A DNA stretch of 64,000 nucleotides, taken from the NCBI GenBank assembly GCA_017311185.1, contig JAESUZ010003883.1, positions 806,001-870,000 of the forward strand, written 5' to 3'. Shown one piece after another: positions 1 to 10,739 of the stretch. Position 1 is the first letter of the stretch, and every line of letters starts with the position of its first letter. The stretch is from Proteles cristata cristata (taxonomy: Eukaryota; Chordata; Mammalia; Carnivora; Hyaenidae). Made by a program: the position numbers and the translations under genes. The notes below the pieces were generated by a model, which was given only the letters and a program-made list of their open reading frames with translations, was not told the origin of the DNA and ran no database searches.

Positions 1-47
1 CAATACCTTCCCCCCATCTTAGGTACCTGATACCAGTAGATAGTATT

Positions 48-244
48 TTAAATGTTTTTGTATTTATTTTGAGAGAGAGAGCAAGCAGGGAAGGGGCAGA
101 GAGACAGTAAGAGAGGATTCCAAGCAGGCTCTGTACTGTTGGTGCAGAGCCTGAGGTGGGGCTCAACCCTGCAAACTGTGAGATCATGACCTGAGCAGAA
201 ATCAAGAGTTTGATGCTCAACTGACTAAGCCACCCAGACACCCT
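48..244 (-). repeat. tRNA-derived carnivore SINE, diverged
   Basis: Read on the minus strand, it starts with the SINE head (plus-strand gccacccagacaccc near 229-244), runs through the tRNA-like part (tgagatcatgacctgagc) and a GA-rich body, and ends in a T-rich plus-strand stretch that is the A-rich tail. It is well diverged from the young copies in this window, so it is an older insertion. No clear target duplication was seen. Confidence 0.88.
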
Positions 245-417
245 GCCAATATATATTTTTAAACATCCATGCTTCAGTAATATGGAAGTTATAAGTTGAC
301 CAATATCAAACATAGAGAGAGGCAGTAATGACTAAAAAGTAAGCAATATAGGCTACTAATCATCAAGAAAATTTCTAAGCAAATCTCCAAATTTAGTATA
401 CTGAAAGCACATAATTC

Positions 418-2247
418 ACCAGTGCAATCCCTGTCAAAATAACACCAGCATTCATCACAGAACTAGAACAAACAATCCTCAAGTTTTTTTTTTTTTTTAA
501 ATGTTTTTATTTATTTCTAGGAGAAATAGAAAGAGACAGCATGAGTAGGGGAGGGTCAGAGAGAGAGGGAGTCACAGACTGAAACAGGCTCCAGGCTCTG
601 AGCTGGCAGTCAGCACAGAGCCCGACGCGGGGCCCGAACCCACGAACCGCAAGATCATGACCTCAGCGAAAGTCGGACGCTTAACCGACTAAGCCACCCA
701 GGCGCCCCACAATCCTCAAGTTTTTATGGGACCAGAAAAGACCCAGAATAGCCAAGCAGTCTTGAAAAAGAAAACCAAAATGGGAGGCAACACAATCCCA
801 GATTTGAAGATGTATTTCAAAGCTGTCATCCTCAAAACAGTATAGTACTGGCACAAAAGCAGACACTCAGATCAATGGAACAGAATAGGGAACCCATAAA
901 TGGACCCACATATGCAAGACCAACTAATCTTTGACAAAGCAGGAAAGAATATCCAATGGGGGGAAAAAAAAACAACCACAGTCTCTTCAGCAAATGTTAT
1001 TGGGAAAACTGGACAGTGACATGCAGAAGAATGAACCTGGACCACTTTCTTACACCATACACAAAAATAAACTCAAAATGGATGAAAGGCCTAAATGTAA
1101 GATAGGAAGCTATCAAAATCCTAGAGGAGAAAGCAGGCAAAAACCTCTTTGATCTCAGACACGGTAATTTCTTACTCAGCACATCTCCAGAGTCAAGGGA
1201 AACAAAAGCAAAAATGAGCTATTAGGATGTCATTAAGATAAAATGCTTCTGCAGAGCCAAGGAAACAATCAGCAAAACTAAAAGGCAACCAACAGAATGG
1301 GAGAAGATATTTGGAAATGACATATCAGGTAAAGGGTTAGTATCCAAAATCTATAAAGAACTTATCAAACTTAGCATTCAGAAAACAAATAATCCATTGA
1401 AGAAATGGATGAAAGACATGAATAGACACTTTTCAAAAGAAGACATCCAGATGGCTAAAAGACATGAAAAAATGCTCAACATCACTCATCATCAGGGAAA
1501 TACAGATCAAAACAATAATGAGATACCACCTCACACCAGTCAGAATAGCTAATGTTAACAACTGCTGGTGGGCATACAAACTGGTACAGTCACTCTGGAA
1601 CACAGTATGGAGGTTCCTTAAAAAAAAAAAAAAAAAAAAATAGAACTACCCTATGACCCAGCAGTTGTTACAAAATATTTATCCAAAGGATACAGGTGTG
1701 CTGTTTTGAAGGGACACATGCACCCCAGTGTTTATAGCAGTGCTATTGACAACAGCCAAATTATGGAAAGAGCCCAAATGTCCATACATATAAATGGATA
1801 AAAAAGGTGTGTTATATATACCATGGAGTATTACTCGGCAATCAAAAAGAATGAAATCTTACCATTTGTAACAATGTAGATGGAACTGGAGGGTATTATA
1901 CCAAACAAAATTAGTCAATAAAAGAGAGACAAATATTATATGACTTCACTCATATGTGGAATTTAAGATACAATACAGATGAACGGAAGGGAAACCAAAA
2001 TCTATATAAAAACAGGAAGGGGGACAAAACATAAGAGACTTTTAAATATATAGAGTAGACTGAAGGTTGCTGAAGAGTCTGTAGGTGGGGAGGATGGGCT
2101 AAATGGGCAAAGGGCATTGAAGAAGACACATGTTGAGGTGAGCACTGGGTGTTAATATGTAGGGGATGAATCACTGGATTCTACTCCTGAAATTATTATT
2201 GCACTGTATGCTAACTAACTTAGATGTAAATTAACAAACAAAAGACA
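418..2247 (+). mobile_element. LINE-1, 5'-truncated, 3' half of ORF2 plus 3' UTR
   Basis: The plus strand carries recognisable LINE-1 ORF2 C-terminal sequence: the block around caatccctgtcaaaataaca, then agacccagaatagccaag, and the stretch ending accatggagtattactcggc. A carnivore-type 3' UTR follows (gagcactgggtgttaatatg, attctactcctgaaattatt). The copy is broken by stops and indels, has an A-run at 1620-1640 where the family has a short A-rich patch, and is interrupted by a SINE at 489-708. It is 5'-truncated and non-coding. Confidence 0.9.
489..708 (-). repeat. Young felid SINE (SINEC_Fc type) inside LINE-1
   Basis: Near-consensus head on the minus strand (plus-strand ccacccaggcgcccc at its right end), intact tRNA-like region, GA-rich body and T-run tail at the left end. 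A perfect 17-bp target duplication, acaatcctcaagttttt, flanks it at 472-488 and 709-725. Removing the SINE and one duplication rejoins the LINE-1 ORF2 sequence, so the SINE is the younger insertion. Confidence 0.97.
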
Positions 2248-2331
2248 TAATTCAGAGTTTTAAAAAAATTTTCTTTCACACAATTCTAACCATATGCTTA
2301 TCTAATTTCTTAATCTATGAAAATAGTAATA

Positions 2332-2560
2332 TGGGACACCTGGGTGTCTGACTTAGGATTTTGTAGGTTAAGTTTCTGACTCATGATTTTGGCTCAGGAT
2401 GTGATCTCCCAGTTTGTGAAATCAAGCCCCAAGTCAGTCTCTGCATTGAAGGTGCCCAGCCTGCTTGCAGTTCTCTCTCTCTTTCCCTCTGTCTCTCCCC
2501 TGCTTCTGCTCTTTGTCTCTCTCTCAAATAAATACATAAACATTAAAAAGAAAGAAAAAA
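2332..2560 (+). repeat. tRNA-derived carnivore SINE
   Basis: The head gggacacctgggtgtctgac, a tRNA-like part, a CT-rich body (ctctctctctttccctctgt) and an AATAAATA-type tail are all present on the plus strand. An imperfect flanking duplication resembling aaaatagtaat borders it. The short open frames over this interval only read through the SINE. Confidence 0.9.
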
Positions 2561-3536
2561 GTAATTCGAAGGAGGGAGTCACACAAAACATTTCTAATAG
2601 CAGAGGTGCAAGCTTAAAAAAAGCTATATATAATAGAAGATATATAGTAAAACATATTTAATAAAAAAGAGTGTATAGTAATATATTCACCATAATTTGT
2701 TGTATTTCTGCTATGTATTTGGGCTGAGAGGCAAAGATGAACAAACACATCTCTGGCCTTAAAGTAGTTAAGAATGATTCAAATTTGTTCATAATATTTT
2801 TAGGAAGAAAATGGAAGTTTATCACATAAAGCAAGTTTATTATGCACAATTTTGTTATGTGAATGTCCTTCCAAGAATCAAACATGTGAGGTGCAAATGC
2901 ACACTTAATATCTACTGTTGCAAGTGACAGTGGATGATGCCAGAGCACTGAACCTTAGCTTCGCTTCAGAGAAATTCAGTTCACTGTGTTTCCTTTAGAT
3001 ATATATATATCCCATGTAATGATACATTTGCTATGATTTTAAGTCCCTCATTCCTACAAGTGAGTTTTTCTTACTTAATGACTGTTTCTGCTCTGGCACT
3101 GTGTGCATCGCTTCAATCATCTCTCCTCACTCTTTTCATTTAATACCTGCCATGTCCCAGGTACCCTCATGTTTGCTTCTAAAGAGGACATAAAAATGGA
3201 CGAAATTACATTTCTTTCTAGAAGGTATTCTTATTCTAGATGGGGAAACTAACATGTAAATAATGTATCATAGAAGTTATAATAGAAGTAAGAATTTATT
3301 GGTGGGAAAGCTGGAATGAAGATTTCTACATAGGGCAGCTGGGCAAACCTGCATAGGAAATGAAAAAAAAAAAATTGAGCAGGGTATTAAAAGATGAGTA
3401 GGAGTTTCTGAATGATGAACATCTGAGAAGGAGTCTTCTAGAGTGTGGGATGTAGAGTTTGGAAGTAATGGTAAAAATTGAAGTCCTGAAATATTGAAGA
3501 ATACAACAACTTTCTTTAGGTAGATAATCCTCATAG
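2561..3536. other. No gene; unassigned sequence
   Basis: No exon or RNA gene is supported. About 2680-2790 and 3120-3270 vaguely resemble a decayed mammal-wide repeat (wording such as ccatgtcccaggtaccctca), but neither is clear enough to name. A short (AT)n sits near 3000-3010 and an A-run near 3363-3374. Confidence 0.5.
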
Positions 3537-3978
3537 TGTTATGCCCAGATCGCGATCTCCCCCAAATCCCAAGACCACCAAGGAGTCCGAGTCACATATG
3601 CAAAAGCAAAGGGTGTTTATTCGGGCTTACACTCAGGCTCCCAGACCTCACCAATGCAGTGGATCCGTGCTGAGAGCCCCGAACAATGGAGGAGTAGGGT
3701 TTTTATCACAGGGCGGGGAAAGGGGTGATGGGCAGAGACTACAATGTCATAGGACAGGGTGACGGCAGAGGTTGATGAGGCATGGAGGGATTGGTGGGTT
3801 TAAAACTAAGCGGGCCAGAAAAGTGGCGGGAAGGTCCGATACTTTCCCAACCTCTGGTGATTGGTTCGGGTAGGGGGAAGGGTGGTTGCTTAAGCCTGCT
3901 GAGTGATGCCTCAGAAACTTGGGCCTTTTAATTTCTGGGGCCTTCTGGGGCCTGTCATGGTGCTGGTTTGGTTCTTCA
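3537..3978 (-). mobile_element. Solo LTR, gammaretrovirus-like (ERV class I)
   Basis: On the minus strand this 442-bp block begins TGAAGAACC and ends ATAACA, giving TG...CA termini. It holds a TATA-like GATAAAAA (plus 3710-3717), an AATAAA poly(A) signal (plus 3616-3621) and a U5 with CTCCTTGGTGGTCT. The four flanking bases are atag on the left and gtag on the right, a 4-bp duplication with one mismatch, which fits this retrovirus class. No internal sequence adjoins it, so it is a solo LTR left by LTR-LTR recombination. The short open frame at its left end is U5 sequence, not a gene. Confidence 0.88.
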
Positions 3979-4592
3979 GTAGCAAATAAAAAAAATTAAC
4001 CCGGGGCATGGGATCATGAAGTCCTACTTCTTTCACAAGAAATTTTCGAAAAATACATGATCATTCCCTTATCATTTCCTAGTGCTCACTTCATTTTAAG
4101 GAAATCCATTTCCCAGTTTCTATCATTTAAATGTCTTCCTTTTTGGAGGTGTAATTTATCTCTCTGTAACTTTTACCTAGTGATCCTACTTTTGACTTCC
4201 AAAATGTTTAGAATAAGGCTATTTCCCTTTAAACACAATAGGCCTTCAAATATTTGGAAATTTCAGTCAAGAACTTCTCTCTCCAAGCTAAATATTGTAC
4301 ATTCTCTCGATATTTCTATAGATTGGACTTTGGAGGACCATCACTGATGAGGGAGTGTAGGGTGGGACTGAGGATAAAGTGCAAACCTCCCCCCCCACCC
4401 CCCTCCCCCGCCTGTGGGGCATGTGTGTGATACTCCTCAGGCACTCCTGACTTCCCAAGGAAAAGAAAGAAAATAAATGGCCAACTGATAGAGATCACAG
4501 TCATTCAGAACATGGGTCTTCATCAGGTTTCAAGTATTTTTGTAAATTACAAGAAAATAACAATCTTATCACTAGCCTAATCTCCAGAAATC
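3979..4592. other. No gene; unassigned sequence between two LTRs
   Basis: Single-copy-looking sequence with no supported gene. Its only marked structure is the C-rich tract at 4386-4409, listed separately. Confidence 0.5.
4386..4409 (-). repeat. G-rich tract (minus strand), possible G-quadruplex
   Basis: The plus strand has C-runs of about 8, 6 and 5 separated by single bases. The minus strand therefore has G5-A-G6-T-G8, enough guanines for four stacked tracts if the longest run is split. Low-complexity sequence; folding is inferred from composition alone. Confidence 0.6.
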
Positions 4593-5042
4593 TGTAGCAG
4601 TTTCCTAGAGCCCCAACATCACCCTCCATAGTGATGTGGGAAACAAAGACAAGAAGAAAATGGCAGGTAAAATTAAATTTCCTTATACCCTGCAGCCCAT
4701 TGATAAATACTTAAGGGAAATACAGAGTATAACATTTCTCCAGGAAAACTCTATCATGACAATGTCAAAGTTTTGCTAGAGGGAAAACAACTTTAGGTTG
4801 ACAATACAGGGCTTCAGGTATCTTAGGAGTCCTCTTTAGCATATCAAAGTCCCTCTGCAGACCTCCCTTTTGACTTTACCTCCCTATTTCCATAGTATAA
4901 AACCAGCCATTCTTTACATCCCCAGCACAGCTCTTTCTGCCTACCAGTCCTGTCCCCTTGCTTTAATAAAATCACCTTTTTGCATCTGAGACATCTTCAA
5001 GAAGTCCTTCCTGGACATGGGCTCCAGAGCACCCCACCAGCA
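4593..5042 (+). mobile_element. Probable solo LTR, ERV class I, MER34-like
   Basis: The order of signals on the plus strand is that of an LTR: a long U3-like part, TATA box tataaaa at 4896-4902, a short spacer, AATAAA at 4965-4970, then a U5-like stretch with tttttgcatctgagacatc. The subfamily label is from memory and uncertain. The ends are not sharp and no target duplication was found. It has no internal region next to it and does not resemble the minus-strand LTR just upstream. Confidence 0.6.
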
Positions 5043-5460
5043 CCCAAGAATCTCAGCAATCACCACCATTGTTCCCATTCTCTGCATACTGCTAAGTTTG
5101 TGAACTCCATGAAATAAAGGTATAGAAGGTTCCCAGTATATAACCTTGTTTCCTTTTTGGAACAATAGACTACCGTTGGCCTACATTGGTTCTGTGATTC
5201 CAAATTGCAATTAATTTCGGTCTCTTCCAGCCTGAACTCATATATTTAATTGTTGAATCGAGCAGGGATACGTGAATCTAGATGAAAACCTTAAGTGCCA
5301 TGTTTCTGCCATACAAATATTAGGCATCCCACTGATTTATTGCATCCTGAAAATACAGTAAATTTGACTTCTGTAACTTCATCTGATATGTGGTTAAAAA
5401 CCCTGCACAGGACAAAACCAAGGGCACCTTCTAAGACATGTCCTTAGAGGCTGGTTTCTA
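5043..5460. other. No gene; unassigned sequence
   Basis: No exon, RNA gene or recognisable repeat. The short open frames here have no protein-like features. Confidence 0.5.
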
Positions 5461-5668
5461 AATGTTTGGTTTTGAGAGAGAGAGTGCAAGCGAGTGCACA
5501 CATGCATGCATGAGTGGTTGAGGGGCAGAGTGAGAAGGAGGACAGAGATCTGAAGCAGGCCCCACACTGACAGCAGAGAGCCTGATGCAGGACTCAGACT
5601 CAAAAGCGGTGAGATCATGACCGGAGCCAAAGTCCAACACTCAACCGACTGAGCCACCCAAGTGCTCT
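5461..5668 (-). repeat. tRNA-derived carnivore SINE
   Basis: A minus-strand SINE with diverged head, tRNA part and GA-rich body. A 14-bp target duplication with one mismatch flanks it: gaggctggtttcta at 5447-5460 and gaggctagtttcta at 5669-5682. The overlapping minus-strand open frames are SINE sequence. Confidence 0.93.
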
Positions 5669-5682
5669 GAGGCTAGTTTCTA

Positions 5683-6229
5683 GATTGAACATAATCAATG
5701 AGTCAACTCTGTTCATTCTTTAAATCTCCCTGTAGGTGCTATTGTTGACTGTCATGTAGGGATATCATGAAAGATTTTATGAAATGCTACCTTCCCAAAT
5801 GATTTTGTACTAAACTTGATGGTTGGGCCTTCTTTACTTGTAAGGTGCTACATTTTCCCTTTTCTCATGTTGGTAACACATTGTCTTGTTCAATCAGTTT
5901 TTAGTAAATGCAGTGTAAGTCATGCAAGAGGTGACCTTATTATGCAAGTGAGATGGTTAAGCAGAGATACAAAATGTTATACATTCTTCAAAGTAGTTAA
6001 AATAGTATCAAAAAGATTTGAGGATACTTGAAATAAGAACCATATATAAAAAATTTTACTAAAATAAAGGGTCAAATTTATGTTTGGTAAAGATACTTTT
6101 GGAACTCGTACATTGTAATAAACTAAGACACATAGTTCTTTTTGTCTGATCAAAGCAAGTATTCAGCAGTTTGACTTTTTTCTTACATTGGTCTCTGTAT
6201 AAAAGCATGACCCTATAGATTCCAGATGA
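5683..6229. other. No gene; unassigned sequence
   Basis: No supported coding or RNA feature. AT-rich, without an obvious repeat. Confidence 0.5.
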
Positions 6230-6370
6230 TCTTTGCATTCAAATTTAGAATATAAGTTTCTTAAGGGCAGGAACTGAATCTTAATTACTAAACAATCTCA
6301 AATCCTTCCTAACTAAGCTTCTGGCTTATGGAATCTGTTTATTCAATAAAGATGTAATAAATTAATGTTA
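6230..6370 (+). repeat. L2 LINE 3' end, ancient
   Basis: The segment aagtttcttaagggcagga, a gap of diverged sequence, and a tail resembling attcaataaagatgtaat match the well-known 3' end of L2, an extinct CR1-clade LINE. Strongly decayed. Confidence 0.65.
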
Positions 6371-7651
6371 AGCCCAGATAGCTAAATTAATAATCCTGTT
6401 GGATATATTTCACTCATATTCTTCATCTGCATGTTGGAATGTGTATCTAAAATAACTTTGGGTTTTGGCACAGTGACTATGAAACTGACAGTGTTTAGCC
6501 AGCAGGCTTAGTAGCTTATCAAGGCAGCTTCTGGAACCTGATAAGAAATCCATGTCATCAGCACAGAAGTAGCTGCTTGTCTTCTCACTTCCTGTGGCAG
6601 GAAGGTATTCATTCAGGTCATCCGAAAGATATATCAAATTATTTTGAAATAAATTAAAAGGAAGTAGGGTTAGAGCACAAGTCTCTTTCTTGGTTTCTGA
6701 TTGAAATTTGATGTTGAGAGCTCATTCCTATCTCCTCTGACTCTCACAGTGGCATTATGGTTCCAACTTTGAAGGGACCTTCATAGCCCGAGACGTGTGC
6801 TGAGATCACATAGTTTGGCCCATGGAGATACCTGTCTGTAGAATCAAAGACTAATGTAGACCAATACTGCTGACAAAGGCTTACATTGTTCTCAAATATT
6901 TTTTCCAGTAAAGTAAAAATTTCTCCACAAAGCAGGTGAAAGAAAAGAGGGTAGATGTTTAGCAGTGGTCAGCACTGCAATAGCTTTATCTGAGACCCAC
7001 ATTTCTCTCATGAAGAATATTTTGTTGAGGGACACAGTTCTCTAGCATTCTAAAGTATAATCTCCAGGGAGGTCTTCATTCATCCTTTTTAAATGTAGAG
7101 TTGTCTGAACATATTTGCAATATTTATATATGTTTTTAGCAAAGACAACCCACCACTCAAGTCAAATTATTTGGATTCAGCTTTCTAAATTCTGCAATAT
7201 TTGCTGCAATATTGCAGTAATATTATTTATTACTGCAATAAGAGCAGTGCCTTAATACCCACATTTAATTGATGCACTGTATTGGTTATGATTCCTTGAG
7301 CTGTGAGTGATAAAACATCCAACTAAAGCCCAAATTAAAACAAAAATGTCTTTGGCACATTTATCTGAAAAGTCCCAAAGTATGACTAGTGTCAATCCAG
7401 GTCTACTCTAGTGGCTCAAGAGGCGGTGCTCATTTCTCTGTCTTTTGACTCTGCTTTCTGTTATGTTTGCTTCAGCTCGGTCCTCAAACAGTTTTGCTTC
7501 TTATTCACTGAAATGCCTTTCTCTCCACTTGCCTACCTGGTCCTTTCTTTATCCAGAGATAAAAGGAAAAGTTAATTAATTTCCAGTGATTTTTACATTG
7601 AAGCCATGGCTTTTTAATGTATAGACTTTCTTGCATGTGCAACAGTTACTT
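6371..7651. other. No gene; unassigned sequence left of the provirus
   Basis: About 1.3 kb without a supported gene or named repeat. It contains a perfect 12-bp inverted repeat at 7210-7240. The last four bases, actt, resemble the gctt that follows the far end of the provirus and may be its target duplication. Confidence 0.5.
7210..7240. repeat. Perfect 12-bp inverted repeat (hairpin)
   Basis: Arms at 7210-7221 (tattgcagtaat) and 7229-7240 (attactgcaata) are exact reverse complements around a 7-nt loop. No T-run follows directly, and nothing ties it to a known transposon end. Confidence 0.75.
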
Positions 7652-7961
7652 TGTTACAGAACCAGGCTGGATCCCTGGTGAAGAAACCAGGTGGCACTCA
7701 GAGGTCTTGGTGGATCGGAGTTTTATTTCATTCCAGTGGGCTCAGAGGAGATCCTTCTCCAGAGATCTGATCCAGAGCACAAGCATGGGGGACAACTTAG
7801 CGTCCTGTTACTTCTGCTTTCTGCATTAGTAGTAATTTGGTGTGTGCGACAATTGGGGCAGAAAGAAGAACCCAGAAGAGGAGTCTCTAAGCTAGGGACT
7901 AGAGCTTATATTAGTCCCATTGGCCATCTTAGAGTGCATAATTTTACTTATTTTCCCAACA
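7652..7961 (-). mobile_element. 3' LTR of the provirus
   Basis: 310 bp. On the minus strand it begins TGTTGGGAAAATAAG and ends CTGTAACA. It carries an AATAAA signal (plus tttatt at 7722-7727) and aligns along its whole length with the block at 12215-12522. It sits directly after the polypurine tract, which fixes it as the 3' copy. Confidence 0.93.
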
Positions 7962-7972
7962 TTCCCCTTATT
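7962..7972 (-). promoter_or_regulatory. Polypurine tract of the provirus
   Basis: Minus-strand AATAAGGGGAA lies immediately before the TGTTGGG start of the 3' LTR. This is the position and composition of the primer for plus-strand retroviral DNA synthesis, and it independently supports the minus-strand orientation. Confidence 0.8.
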
Positions 7973-8039
7973 GATTTTTTTTAAAATCTTTTTTAGTAGG
8001 CATCACCCTTTAGCTCTAGGGCTTGGTACCCTTGGAGGG

Positions 8040-8260
8040 CTCAGATGTGTGTTGCAGTTTGGCCAGCAATGGTGTTTTCAGTGAAGTGTACCAGAGTGTT
8101 TAGGATATAGGGGCTGAAGGTCACAAGTAAAATTGTGGAAAGGAACGGTTCTGCCAGGGGAGGGAGCCAGGGTGTCCAGTTTGTGGGGCAGCCTCTATTA
8201 GTCCAATGGTAAGGAGCAAGATCAGGGATATGATACTGGTCAGTGGCAAAGGTTGGCAGA
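8040..8260 (-). pseudogene. env: env remnant: transmembrane anchor region only
   Basis: A minus-strand frame holds a hydrophobic stretch that includes LAEPFLSTILLVTFSPYI, followed by a short polar tail. Composition and position resemble the membrane anchor and cytoplasmic tail of a gammaretroviral envelope transmembrane subunit. It lies between integrase and the polypurine tract, where the end of env belongs. Only about 0.3 kb separates integrase from the LTR, so the whole surface subunit and most of the transmembrane ectodomain are gone. The assignment rests on hydropathy and place, not on a database match. Confidence 0.6.
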
Positions 8261-8301
8261 GCTGCATCTGAGCCCCCAGACTTGGTCCACACGCTGATTA
8301 C

Positions 8302-9130
8302 TCAAGCTTCTGCCCTATGTAGGCAAGCCAGCTTCAGGAGTGTGGCTGGAACAGGGCTGAAGATCTCAGGGGCCAGCATCTTTTCCATGGTCAGTTTAAG
8401 CAGGTTGACTGGATCTGAGTCACTTAACCAGGTTGAAGGATCTTCGGAGTTGGCCTTCTTAACTCTGGAGTAATGGACGCATAGCATGATACCTGAAACT
8501 TTGAGGGCTGCAGGAGTTGTTAGAATAATGGTATGAGGCCCAGTCCACTGTGGTTTAAGGGGTTCCGTCTTCCAGTCTTTGACACATATGGAGTCTCCTG
8601 GCAAAAGGGATCGATGGGGGTCCCTATGGAAATTGTGACCCTTTCTATGGTGTATCTTTGTGATTTATTTAGGACTGTTCTCAAGGTCTGAAGCTGTTCT
8701 CATATTCCCTTATCCTCTACTTGGTGTATGTTCCCTGGGAGGCTCCCTAGACATGGAGGGGGACTCCCATATATTAGTTTAAAAGGGGAGAAACCTTGAG
8801 TTCCTGGTGTGTAACGGACATGCAGGAGAGCAAGGGGCAATAAGTCAGGCCATGGGAGGTCTGTTTCCTGACAGAATGTGGCTAAGGTTCCCTTGAGGGT
8901 GTAATTCATCTGCTCTACTTTCCTTGAGCTTTGAGGCTGGTTAGCAGTTCAAGTGATGTTGAGGGACTTGGCTAAAGTTTGTATAATGTCCACCATGAAT
9001 GGGGGCCCATTACTGCTGTGGATTGTGGCTGATAAGCCAAACCAGGGGACAGTTTCTTTCAGGAGGACTTTAGCTACTTCCCAGCTCTGTTCCGTCCTGA
9101 TTGGGAAAGCTTCAACTCATTTAGAGTATG
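8302..9130 (-). pseudogene. pol: pol remnant: integrase, N-terminal part missing
   Basis: The minus strand encodes fragments of a gammaretroviral integrase. The catalytic-core part spans about 8700-9130, and the C-terminal domain, with the segment VKDWKTEPLKPQWTGPHT, spans 8302-8604. The core contains SSNGP where the family has an Asp two residues before the Gly-Pro; that catalytic Asp is Ser here (codon at 9012-9014). The core's catalytic Glu codon is still present at 8913-8915. The zinc-binding N-terminal domain and the first catalytic Asp lie in the deleted segment. Stops and frame changes separate the pieces, so no integrase could be made. Confidence 0.9.
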
Positions 9131-9215
9131 TACTAGACTATCATTAGGGGCATCTAAAGCCTCAGCTTGGTTGGACATTTGTGAAGTGCCCCACATATGA
9201 CGGCATGGGGGACTT

Positions 9216-9251
9216 TAACATTTCTTGTAACAGTTCTTGTAACATTTCTTG
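9216..9251 (-). repeat. Three tandem 12-bp units at the pol deletion junction
   Basis: taacatttcttg, taacagttcttg and taacatttcttg follow one another at 9216-9227, 9228-9239 and 9240-9251. The unit length is a multiple of three, so the minus-strand frame gains a four-residue repeat rather than a shift. It lies between the reverse transcriptase connection region and integrase, where RNase H is missing. Confidence 0.9.
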
Positions 9252-10420
9252 TCCCAGGGTGAGTTTATCTGCCTCCTTAATGAGCAGAACTGTGGCCACT
9301 AGTGCCCTAAGGCATGGTGGCCATCCTGCCACCACTGGGTCCAGCCTCTTCTACAGGTATGCTACTGGTAGTTGCCAAGGGCCATCTCTCTATGTGAGAA
9401 CCCCGGGGCAACCTTTTCCTTCTCATGCACAAAGAGATTAAAAGGCTTTTCTATATTTGGTAAGCCAAGGGCTGGTGCCTGCCCCAAGGCGGCTTTTATC
9501 TCTAGGAAGATGGTTTCAGCCTCTTCTGTCCAGACAGGTGATATTCGATCTGGCCCTACCAAGAAATTATAGAGTAGTCTTGCTATTGCCAAGAACCCAG
9601 GAATTCAGATTCGACAGAATACTGCAGCCCCCAGAAATTCTCATAGCCTCCTCTTACTTTGGGGCTGGGGTAGGGAGGTGACAACCTTCTTTGTCTCCAG
9701 CCCTAGTGCTCTTTTTCCTTGGGTGAGGAGTGGCAGATCTGTGCCTTTTCCCATGAGACCTGATACCCGGGGTCCGACAGGGGTTGAAGGAGGGTGCCTG
9801 TGCCCTCTGTACAGTTCTCTCGGGTATTGCTGGCAAGGAGGAGGTCGTCTACATACTGGAGAAGGGTACATACTTGGAAAGCTGGTGAGATCTCTAGCCA
9901 CTGCCTCCCCAAAGACAGTAGGTGAGGTTTTAAACCCCTGTTGGGGTCACTTCAAAGTCAGTTGCATCTGGCGTCCTGTGTCTGGTTTGGTCCATTCGAA
10001 GGCAAACAAGGGTTGGCTCTAGGGGGCCACGTAGAGGCAGAAGAAGGCATCCTTTAAGTCTAGGCAGGTAAACCAGCTGGCAGAGCCTGGGATCTGGCTG
10101 AGGAGAGTATATGGGTTTGGAACACTGACTGCAAGGAGACAATCACTTAACTGGTTAGTATCCTCCTCCTGGATTCCTGACTGGCAAGAGTGGGGTATTC
10201 CAGGGTGATTGGCATTCCACCAGAATGCCTGCTTCTTGGTTGCCTGCCCTTGCTTCTTTGAGAGGGGATATTGCTACTGTCTTTACTGTTGAGCCCCTGG
10301 GATTAACTCTACAATGATGGGGGCCCAGTTATGGGCAAGTCTGAGGGGGTTGTCCTCAGCCCATACAGTGGGGAAGGCAGTCCTGAATTTGGGTGGGCTG
10401 CTCCATTGGGCCTGGGAGCA
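9252..10420 (-). pseudogene. pol: pol remnant: reverse transcriptase
   Basis: Minus-strand fragments cover the start of reverse transcriptase (FPTVWAEDNP, near 10370), the first palm motif LKDAFF with its catalytic Asp codon at 10049-10051, the YVDD motif at 9844-9855, and the thumb/connection part ending near 9252. The pieces lie in different frames with stops between, so the catalytic residues survive only in disconnected blocks. RNase H is not detectable after the connection region. Order and motif type are those of gammaretroviruses. Confidence 0.92.
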
Positions 10421-10700
10421 GAATGGCCTCCATTCTTTATTTAATTGAAGGCTGGTGCATCCTTTTGGCTCAAAAGTTATTTGGGCCCCCAGCTTTGAGA
10501 GTATTTCAAAAGAGGGGGATAGGGCATTCAGGTAGGTAGAGGAACTCATGCCATACAGTGTGGCCCCTGAATTCACATAAAAGTCATAGTTTGGCCCCCT
10601 ACTTCTATTTTGACTGTGGGCTTGTGGGAGCCAAGAACAAGAGAGCCTGGTCCCCCTCAATCTGCATCTATTCCTGGTAGGCTTATGAAGTCCTTCTTTG
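10421..10700 (-). pseudogene. pro: pro remnant: retroviral aspartic protease, active site lost
   Basis: In the frame that leads into reverse transcriptase, the segment FYVNSGATLYG stands where a retroviral protease has its Asp-Thr/Ser-Gly-Ala active site. Here the Asp is Asn (NSGA, plus 10562-10573), so the site could not be catalytic even if expressed. About 90 more residues lead to the start of reverse transcriptase. The domain is called from position between nucleocapsid and reverse transcriptase and from this motif. Confidence 0.8.
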
Positions 10701-10739
10701 CAGGGTCATTGTGTGTATCTGCTAGGTTTCTGGGACTTT

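Noticed and set aside
3541..3762. 73-codon plus-strand frame
   Set aside because: It is antisense reading of the U5/R part of a solo LTR.
8041..10660. Minus-strand open frames in the provirus as active viral genes
   Set aside because: They are short, frame-broken remains with lost catalytic residues and missing domains.
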